Part shown: positions 27,243 through 35,438 of the stretch, piece after piece | Numbering within the stretch: position 1 is the stretch's first letter | Layout of the letters: every line of letters starts with the position of its first letter | DNA from: Bog-950 sp044228435 | Lineage (GTDB): Bacteria > Bacteroidota > Bacteroidia > Chitinophagales > LD1 | Direction of reading: 5' to 3' | DNA length: 64,000 nucleotides | Assembly: GCA_044228435.1 (NCBI GenBank) | Contig: JBGAUW010000003.1 | Location: 248,001-312,000, forward strand | Notes under the pieces: model-generated | The model's database searches: none | Seen by the model: only the letters and a program-made list of their open reading frames with translations | What the model was told of the DNA's origin: nothing | Position numbers and translations under genes: made by a program

Positions 27243-28442
27243 ATGGTAATTGACTTACTGAAATCAGCCAATAAGCCATCAGAACTGATGGCGATACTTA
27301 AAATTAAATTCGGCGACCTATCGATTAAAGCAAATGATGAGCCACTGGATATACTGGCACGCAAACTTGGCGACCGCGCCTTTTGCTATGCCGCCCTTAA
27401 CCAGGTTTCGCGCTCGTTTGCCGTGGTTATTCAGCAGCTGCCTTATGAACTGCGCGACCCTGTTTGTGTATTTTACCTCGTGCTGCGCGGGCTCGACTCG
27501 GTAGAAGATGATATGACTTACCCTGCCGAACAGCGCTTACCCCTGCTGCGCAACTTCCACGAAAAGTGCAACCAAAAGGGTTGTAAAATAGAAGGCGTGG
27601 GCGACTCAGCCGACTACCGCGTACTGCTGGCCAACTTTGACAAGGTGATAAACGTTCACCAATCGCTAAAACCCGAATACCGCGATGTAATAACCAACAT
27701 TTGCGAAAAGATGGGCAACGGTATGGCCGACTACGCCAGCCGCAAGGTGGTTACCCTTACCGACTACGATGATTACTGTTATTATGTGGCCGGTTTAGTG
27801 GGTATTGGGCTTTCGAGCCTGTTTTACGCCTCGGGGCTGGAAAGCCACCAATTGCAGGATAGCTTTGAATTAGCCAACTCTATGGGCCTGTTGTTGCAAA
27901 AAACAAACATCAGCCGCGATTACTACGAAGATTTGAACCTGGGCCGCTCATTTTGGCCGAAAGAGATTTGGGGTAAATATACCGAGCGACTGGATGAGCT
28001 ACAGAAAAACCCCACCTCGCCAGAGTCGCTGGGCTGCATAAATGAGCTGGTAACCGATGCCCTGCAACACGTTAGCAACTGCATATTATACCTGAACATG
28101 ATACGCGACCCGCAGGTGTTCCGGTTTTGTGCCATACCGCAGGTAATGGCTATGGCTACCCTGGCAAAAATTTACAATAACCCGGATGTGTTTACCGAGG
28201 TGGTAAAAATACGCAAGGGCCTTGCCGCTAAACTAATGGTAGAAACCAACAGCATGGAAGTGGTAAACAAGGTGATGAACAAGTATGTGGAACAAATAAG
28301 AAGCAAACTGAATACGGAAGACCCGAACTACCTGCTGACTAAAAAACGCTTGAACCGCATTACCGAATCGCTGGATGATGTGAAATATAACAAGTGCGAA
28401 ATAGTGCCCGATAGAGCGATAGAGGAATCGGTATTGTTTTAA
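27243..28442 (+). CDS. Squalene synthase (farnesyl-diphosphate farnesyltransferase), eukaryote-type, 399 aa
   Basis: Joins two farnesyl diphosphates via presqualene diphosphate to squalene with NADPH. Motifs match eukaryotic squalene synthase: SRSFAVVIQQLPYELRDPVCVFYLVLRGLD, the first Asp-rich site DSVEDD (D85-D90), YCYYVAGLVGIGLSSLF, and the second Asp-rich site NISRDYYEDLNLGRSFWP (D226-D230). It is a single long enzyme, unlike the HpnC/HpnD/HpnE set common in hopanoid bacteria. The C-terminus ends in polar residues with no membrane helix, whereas eukaryotic enzymes are tail-anchored, so it is likely soluble or peripheral. Nine bases upstream of the epoxidase gene and divergent from the cyclase: an operon-like sterol precursor set. 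Confidence 0.93.
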   Translation: MVIDLLKSANKPSELMAILKIKFGDLSIKANDEPLDILARKLGDRAFCYAALNQVSRSFAVVIQQLPYELRDPVCVFYLVLRGLDSVEDDMTYPAEQRLPLLRNFHEKCNQKGCKIEGVGDSADYRVLLANFDKVINVHQSLKPEYRDVITNICEKMGNGMADYASRKVVTLTDYDDYCYYVAGLVGIGLSSLFYASGLESHQLQDSFELANSMGLLLQKTNISRDYYEDLNLGRSFWPKEIWGKYTERLDELQKNPTSPESLGCINELVTDALQHVSNCILYLNMIRDPQVFRFCAIPQVMAMATLAKIYNNPDVFTEVVKIRKGLAAKLMVETNSMEVVNKVMNKYVEQIRSKLNTEDPNYLLTKKRLNRITESLDDVKYNKCEIVPDRAIEESVLF

Positions 28443-28451
28443 AGGCGAACC

Positions 28452-29843
28452 ATGAGCACAAGCGAATACGACATATGCATTATTGGCGCCGGAGTAGCCG
28501 GTGGCACCCTCGCTGCTTACCTGGGCAGGCATGGACTGCGGGTAGCAGTGATTGAAAAAAGCCTGCGTGAGCAAGACCGGATAGTAGGCGAATTGCTACA
28601 GCCTGGTGGCGTAATGAAGTTACGCGAAATGCAGCTGGAGCATTTGCTGGAAGATTTTGACGCCCAACCGGTAACCGGTTATGCGCTTTTTTTAAACGGA
28701 CAAAACTTTAGGGTTAACTACCCCGAGGTGGAAAATGGCCGTGGTTTTAGGAACGGAAAGTTTGTGCAGAAAATAAGAAGTGAGCTTTCATCCCTGGCAT
28801 CGGTGAAAGTGATTGAAGGAAGCGCCACCGGTTTTGTTGAAGAAGGGGATATAGTAAAGGGCGTAACTTATACCGATGCCGAAACCAAAGAACCGAAACA
28901 AATAAGTGCTGCACTTACAGTTGTGTGCGATGGTATGTTCTCGGGGTTTAGGGAGCAACTGGCTATGAACCAGAAAAAAATAAGCAGCTACTTTTTAGGC
29001 ATGCTTTTAAAAGATTGTGTGCTACCCTATGCTAACCACGGCCATGTGATAATTGCCGACCCATCGCCTTGTTTGGTTTACCCGGTATCAAGCACCGAAA
29101 CCAGAGTGCTGATTGATTTTCCGGGTAGTGAGCCGCCAAAAAAGGGAGAAGAACTAACCGCTTACTTACGCGATACTATTGGCACACAAATGCCCGAAGA
29201 AATTAAGCCCTCCTTTTATGCGGCAGTAGAGGAAGGCAAGTTTAAGGTAATGCCCAATCATATTTTTCCGGCAAAGCCAAGGCTTAAACAAGGGGCGGTT
29301 ATGCTTGGCGATTCGCTGAACATGCGGCACCCGCTAACCGGCGGAGGCATGACAGTAGCTTTTACCGATGTGCATGCCTTAGGCAGTAAATTAATACAGG
29401 CCCTATTACAACCCGGCACGCCACGCACTCCAGAAGAAAAACAGCAGCTGATTTCGGCCTGCGTAAAAGAGTTTTACGAAAACCGGCACAAACAAGTGGC
29501 CACAGTAAATATTTTAGCCGATGCGCTTTACGGGGTAATGAGCAGTAAAGATTTAAAGCAAGCCTGCTACGATTACCTGGCCCGCGGTGGTAATTACTCT
29601 GCCGAGCCGATTTCTATTTTATCGGCTGTATCGCGCGATGTAACTTTGCTTATGCGCCACTTTTTTGCCGTGGCCTTGTATGGCGTTAAAAATCTTTTAG
29701 GCTCTAAACCAAACAAGCAAGGCGCCATTCGTTCGTATAAAATGATGAAGGCTGCTGTAAAAATTATTGCTCCCCTCATGGCAAATGAAAAGCCTAACCG
29801 GGTAACACGCTCGGCGCAGAGTGTGGCAAGAGCGATGTTTTGA
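28452..29843 (+). CDS. Squalene epoxidase (squalene monooxygenase), 463 aa
   Basis: FAD monooxygenase that makes (3S)-2,3-oxidosqualene, the oxygen-dependent entry to sterols. Features: N-terminal dinucleotide site IIGAGVAGGTLAAYLGRHG (G12-G17), the squalene-epoxidase signature DRIVGELLQPGG (about 42-53), and the second FAD motif GDSLNMRHPLTGGGMTVAF (from G286). These strings correspond closely to those of animal and fungal squalene epoxidase rather than to general FAD hydroxylases. It lacks the ~100-residue N-terminal membrane extension of animal enzymes; a hydrophobic C-terminal part (LLMRHFFAVALYGV) may hold it to the membrane. It starts 9 bases after the squalene synthase stop. The presence of this gene supports oxidosqualene, not squalene, as the cyclase substrate. 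Confidence 0.93.
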   Translation: MSTSEYDICIIGAGVAGGTLAAYLGRHGLRVAVIEKSLREQDRIVGELLQPGGVMKLREMQLEHLLEDFDAQPVTGYALFLNGQNFRVNYPEVENGRGFRNGKFVQKIRSELSSLASVKVIEGSATGFVEEGDIVKGVTYTDAETKEPKQISAALTVVCDGMFSGFREQLAMNQKKISSYFLGMLLKDCVLPYANHGHVIIADPSPCLVYPVSSTETRVLIDFPGSEPPKKGEELTAYLRDTIGTQMPEEIKPSFYAAVEEGKFKVMPNHIFPAKPRLKQGAVMLGDSLNMRHPLTGGGMTVAFTDVHALGSKLIQALLQPGTPRTPEEKQQLISACVKEFYENRHKQVATVNILADALYGVMSSKDLKQACYDYLARGGNYSAEPISILSAVSRDVTLLMRHFFAVALYGVKNLLGSKPNKQGAIRSYKMMKAAVKIIAPLMANEKPNRVTRSAQSVARAMF

Positions 29844-29929
29844 GATACGAAATGCTGAATAATGAAACATACGTAGCCTTGTTTTCATTTTTAAAAGCAA
29901 TCTGCCATCATATTACTATAATGACCGTA

Positions 29930-30592
29930 TTATTGTTTTATACCCTTTAATATTATTTCGTATCCTGAACCTAAGCCTGAATGTACCTGATAATAAAACA
30001 CAGAATCATCCGGGGCTTTATGAAAAGATATAGTACTTGCATAGGGGCTAGGATAATTGTGTCCGAACAAATACCTGGTTGAGTCGGGGTTATAATAGAT
30101 ATGTTCAGTTTGTTTAGCAATAACCGCATTGCGGTAAACGGTAACTTCCAATAGCTCATCCAAAGCCGTGGTGGTATCCAACCCGGTAATATCCCAGGAC
30201 CGAGAGGTACCCGTTACGTGATATATCCCCGAAAACTGGCCAATAGCTATACTGCAATCCGGGCCTGCCCATGCCGAATCGCAAACACATCCATTTGCTA
30301 CACTGTGAGAATGAAGGCCGCAGGTATCATTTGATTGATCGCAATTCGGGCCAATCCATCCTGAATCACAAACACACCCATTTCCTACATTATGAGAATG
30401 CAGGCCACAGGTATCATTTGATTGGTCACAATCCAAACCAAACCAACCCGTATCACATACACAAGTGCCATTCTCTAAATGTTTATGGCCGGTATCTCCA
30501 CAAACATCTAAATCTCCGTCAGACCCTGTCTTTTTACATCCGGCTATTACCAAAAAGAGAACAATAAATAGTATGAAGCCTTTTAGTTTCAT
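29930..30592 (-). CDS. Lipoprotein with three EGF-like repeats, ~220 aa
   Basis: I chose ATG 30592 (MKLKGFILFIVLFLVIAGCKK): a short basic start, hydrophobic core and lipobox IAGC, so a lipoprotein; the longer frame adds 13 non-leader residues. Residues ~25-115 hold three Cys-rich units of ~29 residues, each with GLHSHxVxNGCVCDSGWxGPxC, which fits the EGF pattern C-x-C-x5-G-x2-C. The ~100-residue C-terminal part (GQFSGIYHVTGTSRSWDITG ...) is beta-rich and of unknown function. Repeats are 87 bases apart at DNA level and nearly identical, implying recent duplication. A surface-binding role is likely; no partner can be named. Confidence 0.75.
   Translation of the reverse strand: MKLKGFILFIVLFLVIAGCKKTGSDGDLDVCGDTGHKHLENGTCVCDTGWFGLDCDQSNDTCGLHSHNVGNGCVCDSGWIGPNCDQSNDTCGLHSHSVANGCVCDSAWAGPDCSIAIGQFSGIYHVTGTSRSWDITGLDTTTALDELLEVTVYRNAVIAKQTEHIYYNPDSTRYLFGHNYPSPYASTISFHKAPDDSVFYYQVHSGLGSGYEIILKGIKQ
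30321..30480 (-). repeat. 87-bp tandem coding repeat (EGF-like units)
   Basis: The string caggtatcatttgattg begins at 30321 and again at 30408, exactly 87 bases (29 codons) apart. Two units are near-identical and a third is diverged. Confidence 0.75.
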
Positions 30593-30644
30593 TTTGATTT
30601 GTACGGGTAACACATTAGAAAAATAAAACAATTACCGGTAAAAC

Positions 30645-30673
30645 AAAAACGCCCTTACATTTCTGTAAAGGCG
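30645..30673 (-). terminator. Rho-independent terminator after the membrane pyrophosphatase gene
   Basis: Arms cgcccttaca (30650-30659) and tgtaaaggcg (30664-30673) with a 4-base loop and one wobble pair. On the minus strand the stem is followed by TTTTTG (complement of 30644-30649). It lies 25 bases past the hppA stop. Confidence 0.75.
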
Positions 30674-30698
30674 CTCTATTATTTAATGAGGAGATTGC

Positions 30699-32930
30699 TT
30701 AAGCGAAGAAGCTTGCAACCCACTGTATAAACGAAGTTGTTTCGTGGTTGTTAACGGCTATAAGCGGAGCGATAGTTAAACCTACCAGCGATGAAAGCTT
30801 GATTAAGATGTTCATAGATGGACCCGAAGTATCTTTGAAAGGATCGCCTACAGTATCACCTACCACAGCAGCTTTGTGCGGTTCAGATTTTTTGTAGAAG
30901 GTTTCTTTCTTTCCGTTTACTTCAATCTCTACACCTTTCTCAAATGATTTTTTAGCGTTATCCCATGCACCACCGGCATTGTTTTGGAAGATAGCCCAAA
31001 GCACACCGCTAACGGTTACACCGGCCATGTAAGCACCTAATGCCTCAGCACCCATACCTACACCCACTAAAATAGGAGTAACGATAGTAATAACACCCGG
31101 CGCTAACATTTCGCGCAAAGCGGCTTTGGTAGAAATTTCAACACACTTTTCGTAATCCGGTTTACCGGTTCCTTCTAATATGCCCGGTATTTCGCGGAAC
31201 TGGCGGCGAACTTCGTTCACCATATCCATAGCCGCTTTACCCACGCTGTTCATAGCAAGGGCCGAGAAAACTACCGGAATCATACCACCCACAAACAAGG
31301 CAGCCAATACCTTCGCATCGAAGATATTGATACCATGAATACCGGTAAGTGTTACATAAGCTGCAAAAAGCGCAAGGGCTGTTAATGCCGCCGATGCAAT
31401 AGCAAAACCTTTTCCTACCGCTGCAGTTGTGTTACCTACTGAATCTAATACGTCGGTTTTTTCGCGAACCTCTTTAGGCAATTCACTCATTTCGGCAATA
31501 CCACCTGCGTTATCGGCAATAGGGCCAAAGGCGTCAACTGCTAATTGCATAGCCGTAGTAGCCATCATAGCCGAAGCGGCTATACCCACACCGTAGAAAC
31601 CAGCCAATGCATAAGCGCCCCAAATAGCGGCTGCAAAAATGATAACCGGGAATGCTGTAGAAAGCATACCGGTTCCTAAACCTGCAATAATGTTAGTTGC
31701 TGCACCGGTAGCCGATTTTTGAACGATATCACGAACCGGTTTGCCACCAAGCCCTGTATAGTACTCCGTAATGTAAGAGATTAAGTAACCTACTACCATA
31801 CCAATACAAACAGCGAAGAATACATTTAAAGATGAAGTGGTAATTACGCTGAATTCGCCTGCGTTAAAAGCACTCATTTGTATAGTTTCCGGCAACATCA
31901 ATTTAATTAAGCCGAAAGAAGCAGCTAAAGCCAACAACATAGAAATGTTGTTACCTCTGTTTAAGGCGCTTTGCACCGTGTTCACATCCGCCTTAGAGTT
32001 TTCTGAAATGCTTACGAAGAAGCTACCAATAATAGAAGCTATAATACCCACGCCGGCAATGGTCATAGGCAATAAAATAGGGCCTATACCGCCAAAGTTA
32101 TCGGCAATGCTGCCACCGTTATCGCGGATGATGTAGTTACCTAATACCATAGATGCCAAAACCGTAGCCACATAAGAACCGAACAAATCGGCGCCCATAC
32201 CTGCCACATCACCTACGTTATCGCCCACGTTATCGGCAATAGTTGCCGGGTTACGCGGATCATCTTCCGGTATACCTGCTTCTACTTTACCTACTAAGTC
32301 AGCACCCACATCGGCAGCTTTGGTATAAATACCACCACCTACACGGGCAAAAAGAGCAATTGACTCTGCACCTAATGAGAAACCGGCCAATACTTCCAAT
32401 ACCTTGGTCATACCATCGTAGCCGCCACCGGTAACAAAGTTGCCACCCATAAACTGGAAGAAGAACACAATAAATAAAGTGCTAAGACCAAGCACTGCCA
32501 AACCGGCAACGCCCAGACCCATTACAGTTCCGCCACCAAAAGAAACCTTCAATGCTTTAGCCAATGAGGTTTTAGCAGCTTGCGTAGTGCGCACGTTAGC
32601 CTTAGTGGCTATACGCATACCTAAAAAGCCTGCCAGGGCCGAAAAAAAGCAACCTATTACAAAGGCGCCCACAATCAATATACTTGAGTGTGCAGCTACT
32701 TTAGGCACCTGCGATAGAATACCCAAAGCAGTACCAGCCAACACTACATATATGGCCAAAATTCTGTATTCTGCTTTTAAGAAAGCCATTGCACCATCGG
32801 CAATGTTTTTAGCAATACCGCTCATTTTGGCATCGCCTGCATCTTGCTTGGTTACCCAGCTTGAAAGAATCCACATGTAGGCCAATGCTACAAGGCCGAA
32901 CACCGGAAGTATGTAAATTAAGTTCTCCAT
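30699..32930 (-). CDS. hppA: Membrane-bound ion-pumping pyrophosphatase, 743 aa
   Basis: Hydrolyses pyrophosphate and pumps H+ or Na+ across the membrane. About 16 hydrophobic segments. The pyrophosphate-binding block starts at D207: DVGADLVGKVEAG, then DNVGDNVGDVAGMGADLF; a second Asp-rich block is AFGPIADNAGGIAEMSEL, and a third near the C-terminus is AAVVGDTVGDPFKDTSGPS. At the potassium-sensitivity site the sequence is GNTTAA with Ala503, the state of K+-dependent enzymes (K+-independent ones have Lys). Ion choice, H+ or Na+, is not decided by what I can read. Monocistronic, with its own -7 box and terminator. Confidence 0.95.
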   Translation of the reverse strand: MENLIYILPVFGLVALAYMWILSSWVTKQDAGDAKMSGIAKNIADGAMAFLKAEYRILAIYVVLAGTALGILSQVPKVAAHSSILIVGAFVIGCFFSALAGFLGMRIATKANVRTTQAAKTSLAKALKVSFGGGTVMGLGVAGLAVLGLSTLFIVFFFQFMGGNFVTGGGYDGMTKVLEVLAGFSLGAESIALFARVGGGIYTKAADVGADLVGKVEAGIPEDDPRNPATIADNVGDNVGDVAGMGADLFGSYVATVLASMVLGNYIIRDNGGSIADNFGGIGPILLPMTIAGVGIIASIIGSFFVSISENSKADVNTVQSALNRGNNISMLLALAASFGLIKLMLPETIQMSAFNAGEFSVITTSSLNVFFAVCIGMVVGYLISYITEYYTGLGGKPVRDIVQKSATGAATNIIAGLGTGMLSTAFPVIIFAAAIWGAYALAGFYGVGIAASAMMATTAMQLAVDAFGPIADNAGGIAEMSELPKEVREKTDVLDSVGNTTAAVGKGFAIASAALTALALFAAYVTLTGIHGINIFDAKVLAALFVGGMIPVVFSALAMNSVGKAAMDMVNEVRRQFREIPGILEGTGKPDYEKCVEISTKAALREMLAPGVITIVTPILVGVGMGAEALGAYMAGVTVSGVLWAIFQNNAGGAWDNAKKSFEKGVEIEVNGKKETFYKKSEPHKAAVVGDTVGDPFKDTSGPSMNILIKLSSLVGLTIAPLIAVNNHETTSFIQWVASFFA

Positions 32931-32975
32931 AGAAAATATTAAGGATTAATTGTTAAACGGTTTTAAAATAGCGGG

Positions 32976-32983
32976 CAAATATA
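32976..32983 (-). promoter_or_regulatory. Candidate -7 promoter box TATATTTG for hppA
   Basis: Exact TAnnTTTG match on the minus strand, 46-53 bases upstream of the hppA ATG at 32930. No TTG at the standard -33 distance was found. Confidence 0.5.
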
Positions 32984-33060
32984 AAAATACACGGCAATTA
33001 TGAAAGGCTGCCTGTAGCTTTATTTGGAAGCTGTTTTGCTTTATCTAATAAGCTGTTTAT

Positions 33061-33154
33061 GGCTCTTTTCGGCTACACCTGCGGCAGGTTTTCTTGCCAG
33101 AACTATTCCATTATGGCTGTGAAAACCTTTCTTGTTTCGCTCGAAAATAGCTCA
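33061..33154 (+). repeat. Dispersed repeat, copy A
   Basis: 94 bases matching 39904-39997 without gaps; I count nine mismatches, and the last 34 bases are identical. Looser similarity continues on both sides. In one frame it encodes SIMAVKTFLVSLENSS followed by a stop, the same peptide that begins the macroglobulin gene from copy B. Confidence 0.85.
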
Positions 33155-33236
33155 TAAACACTTTTACCATATAAACCAAAACCGCTTCCTAGACTCTGAT
33201 AAAATAGCCGTAATCTGAATGGGAACCCTAACTTTT

Positions 33237-33244
33237 TATTTTTG
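33237..33244 (+). promoter_or_regulatory. Candidate -7 promoter box TATTTTTG
   Basis: Exact TAnnTTTG match 17-24 bases upstream of the DUF502 gene start; no standard -33 element. Confidence 0.4.
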
Positions 33245-33260
33245 ACCCTAAATTAAAGGT

Positions 33261-33893
33261 ATGGGAAACACTAAAGTGTGGTTTAAAACGGGGTTTGGTA
33301 AGGTGGTTTCGTATTTTTTGCAGGGGTTGCTGCTTATAGCACCCATGTTTCTTACCATTTATGCCATTTTCTACATTTTCAATTTAATCGACACCAGTAT
33401 TGAGAGGGTTTTTCGCTTCATCTTCCATTTTTACTACCCTGGCATTGGCATAGTGGCAATGTTCTTTATTATAGCTCTTATCGGCTTTGTTGGGTCGTTG
33501 GTGTTTTTCCAGCCCCTACTGCATGTGTTAGATGTGTTTATGGAGCGAGTGCCTGTGGTAAAGGATATTTATAGCTCGGTTAAAGATTTTTTTGGGGCCT
33601 TTATAAGCAAAAAGAAAAAGTTCGATAAGCCCGTAATGTTCGAAATTGGCAAAAACTCGGGTGTTTATCGCATGGGCTTTATAACGCAGGACGACCTTTC
33701 GGAAATGAACATACCTGATAAGGTGGCGGTTTACGCCCCCTGGTCGTACAACCTGTCGGGCACTCTTTTTATAGTAAACCGCGACCAGATACAGCCTCTA
33801 AACGATGTAGGGGCTGGCCATATGATGAAATTTGTGATGAGCGGCGGTGTAACCGAAATAGAAGAGGACGACGCTCCTACTCTTAAGCCGTAA
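33261..33893 (+). CDS. DUF502-family membrane protein, 210 aa
   Basis: Two strong N-terminal transmembrane segments (about residues 18-43, VVSYFLQGLLLIAPMFLTIYAIFYIF, read in parts, and 65-90 around IGIVAMFFIIALIGFVGSLVFF) are followed by the conserved DUF502 stretch FMERVPVVKDIYSSVKDFFGAF and a soluble C-terminal domain (VYAPWSYNLSGTLFIVNRDQI). Length is typical of the family. Function unknown; inner-membrane location predicted. The last residues are acidic (EIEEDDAPT). Monocistronic and convergent with the TPR gene. Confidence 0.85.
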   Translation: MGNTKVWFKTGFGKVVSYFLQGLLLIAPMFLTIYAIFYIFNLIDTSIERVFRFIFHFYYPGIGIVAMFFIIALIGFVGSLVFFQPLLHVLDVFMERVPVVKDIYSSVKDFFGAFISKKKKFDKPVMFEIGKNSGVYRMGFITQDDLSEMNIPDKVAVYAPWSYNLSGTLFIVNRDQIQPLNDVGAGHMMKFVMSGGVTEIEEDDAPTLKP

Positions 33894-33905
33894 AAACCGG
33901 TTGGA

Positions 33906-35285
33906 TTAATACAACTGCCGGGCAATAGTTACATACTTGGTAGGCTTAGGCTCGGCAGCCAGCAGATGCAACATGGTTTTACCTTCGGCCACCTCGCCGG
34001 TTTGTATTTTAATTTTACCTACAAAGTAAGTGGCAGCATGTTTGGTAAATAAATTATCTGATTCCAGCAGCTGCTTAAAATAATAGGCCGCATTTTCGGT
34101 TTGGCCCAGCCTGTAAAGTGTATAGCCATAATGCAGCAGCCAATACTCGGTTTGCGATTTACCCAGCTTGCAAGTTTTGCCCTCCTCTAAAAACTGCACT
34201 GCCGCGCTGTAATTTTGTATAGAGGCCTGCAATACACCAAAAATTAAAAATGGCTCGCAATTATCGTTAAACTGCCTTACCGCCCGCTGGTGAATAAGCA
34301 CCTTATAATAATCCTGAATTTCTTTATCATCAATCAGCGCCTTATAATCTTTAATAGAAAAACTATCGCGGTATTGCAGCAAGCGCCGGGCCAGGGTTAC
34401 CTCGTTATAATAGGCATTACTATCTACCGCGTTGCAAAACTCAGTAAGCACGGGCGCATAAGTATCCATCGAATCAGAAAACAAACGCAGACCGTAATAG
34501 AACCGGTCCATTTTTCGGTCGTACACCTTCGAGTAGGTGTTCAATACACTTTGTGCATCATCAAAATACCCTAACAGACTATAGGTAAATGCCCCGTTTA
34601 AAAAAGAAGTTTCATCAACGGTTTTAAAATTGTAGCACGAGTCGAACCAGGCCAGGGCCTCGTTCAGTTTGCCATTGTAATAATACTCCGAGCCAATATC
34701 GCAGCGCACACCTGCCACTGTGGGAAACAGCTTTGCTATAAACGCATATATCTCCATGCCCTCATCAAACCGGTTGCGCTCCTTATACTTTCGGGCATAC
34801 TCGCAGGTACGAAAGGCCTGTTCGCCATCATCTTTTTCGGCGCTTACCAATCGCACAATTTCAGTTTTCAATGAATCCTTCATCAGGGCCATGGCATAAA
34901 TAGTACAAAGGCCTTTGCGTATATCAAACCGGGTAGAATCAATTACCAGTGCCCTGCGCCAGAACTTTTCGATTGCCGCTACATTTCTTGCGCTCAGCAG
35001 CTTTGGTTTTTCTTTTAATGAAACGTAAGGCGACTCATCGGCATCGGTAATAAACTGCATGGGCGCTGTGGTATCCATAGCCCAGTTTAAAATCACGTTA
35101 CCCTTCATCATTAAGGCATCCACATTTTTGGGTTCTTTTTTTAAAACAGAATCGAGGTAGCGGTTAGCGCCTTTATAGTTTTTAGCTACTATAAAATCCG
35201 TGCCGGTGGTTATTATTTCTTTTTGGGCGAGGGCGCAAAAGTGAAAGGTGAGAAGTACTACAACCACTAAGATATAGTGCTTCAC
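33906..35285 (-). CDS. Exported TPR-repeat protein of unknown function, ~459 aa
   Basis: I chose GTG 35285 (VKHYILVVVVLLTFHFCALAQ), which gives a clean signal peptide. The frame is open to 35366, but the extra 27 codons come from a dispersed repeat (35297-35319) and from the dnaN terminator (35355-35379), so they are unlikely to be translated. The mature protein has helical TPR-like pairs (ANRYLDSVLKKEPKNVDALMMKGNVIL; YYYNGKLNEALAWFDSCYNF; YTLYRLGQTENAAYYFKQLLESD). No enzyme motif. It probably serves as a periplasmic or outer-membrane-associated scaffold. It is read in the same direction as dnaN but behind that gene's terminator. Confidence 0.75.
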   Translation of the reverse strand: MKHYILVVVVLLTFHFCALAQKEIITTGTDFIVAKNYKGANRYLDSVLKKEPKNVDALMMKGNVILNWAMDTTAPMQFITDADESPYVSLKEKPKLLSARNVAAIEKFWRRALVIDSTRFDIRKGLCTIYAMALMKDSLKTEIVRLVSAEKDDGEQAFRTCEYARKYKERNRFDEGMEIYAFIAKLFPTVAGVRCDIGSEYYYNGKLNEALAWFDSCYNFKTVDETSFLNGAFTYSLLGYFDDAQSVLNTYSKVYDRKMDRFYYGLRLFSDSMDTYAPVLTEFCNAVDSNAYYNEVTLARRLLQYRDSFSIKDYKALIDDKEIQDYYKVLIHQRAVRQFNDNCEPFLIFGVLQASIQNYSAAVQFLEEGKTCKLGKSQTEYWLLHYGYTLYRLGQTENAAYYFKQLLESDNLFTKHAATYFVGKIKIQTGEVAEGKTMLHLLAAEPKPTKYVTIARQLY

Positions 35286-35296
35286 TCCTATTAAGG

Positions 35297-35319
35297 CTTC
35301 GACTACGCTCAGCCTGACA
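35297..35319 (+). repeat. Dispersed Bacteroidota-type repeat (cttcgactacgctcag)
   Basis: Contains cttcgactacgctcag followed by a tgaca end. The same core occurs in both orientations at 44428-44503. It sits just before the GTG start of the TPR protein and, if translated on the minus strand, gives the tell-tale RLSVVEA peptide. Confidence 0.75.
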
Positions 35320-35354
35320 TACTTCTTTAGAGGATGGTTCATGCCACAAAATAA

Positions 35355-35379
35355 AAAACCGCCCATTAAGAGCGGTTTT
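35355..35379 (-). terminator. Rho-independent terminator after dnaN
   Basis: Arms aaaaccgc (35355-35362) and gcggtttt (35372-35379). On the minus strand the stem ends in a T-run (GGTTTTTTATTTT). It lies 60 bases beyond the dnaN stop. Confidence 0.8.
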
Positions 35380-35438
35380 AAAAATGTATAAAATTGAATT
35401 TCTGTATTGTCTTATTACTCTGTACTAACTACTTATTA

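Larger units (their letters stand above)
32931..33260. other. Divergent intergenic region with a dispersed repeat copy
   Basis: 330 bases between hppA and the DUF502 gene. It contains the hppA -7 box, copy A of a dispersed repeat (33061-33154) and a TATTTTTG box (33237-33244) 17 bases before ATG 33261. No gene of its own is convincing. Confidence 0.6.
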
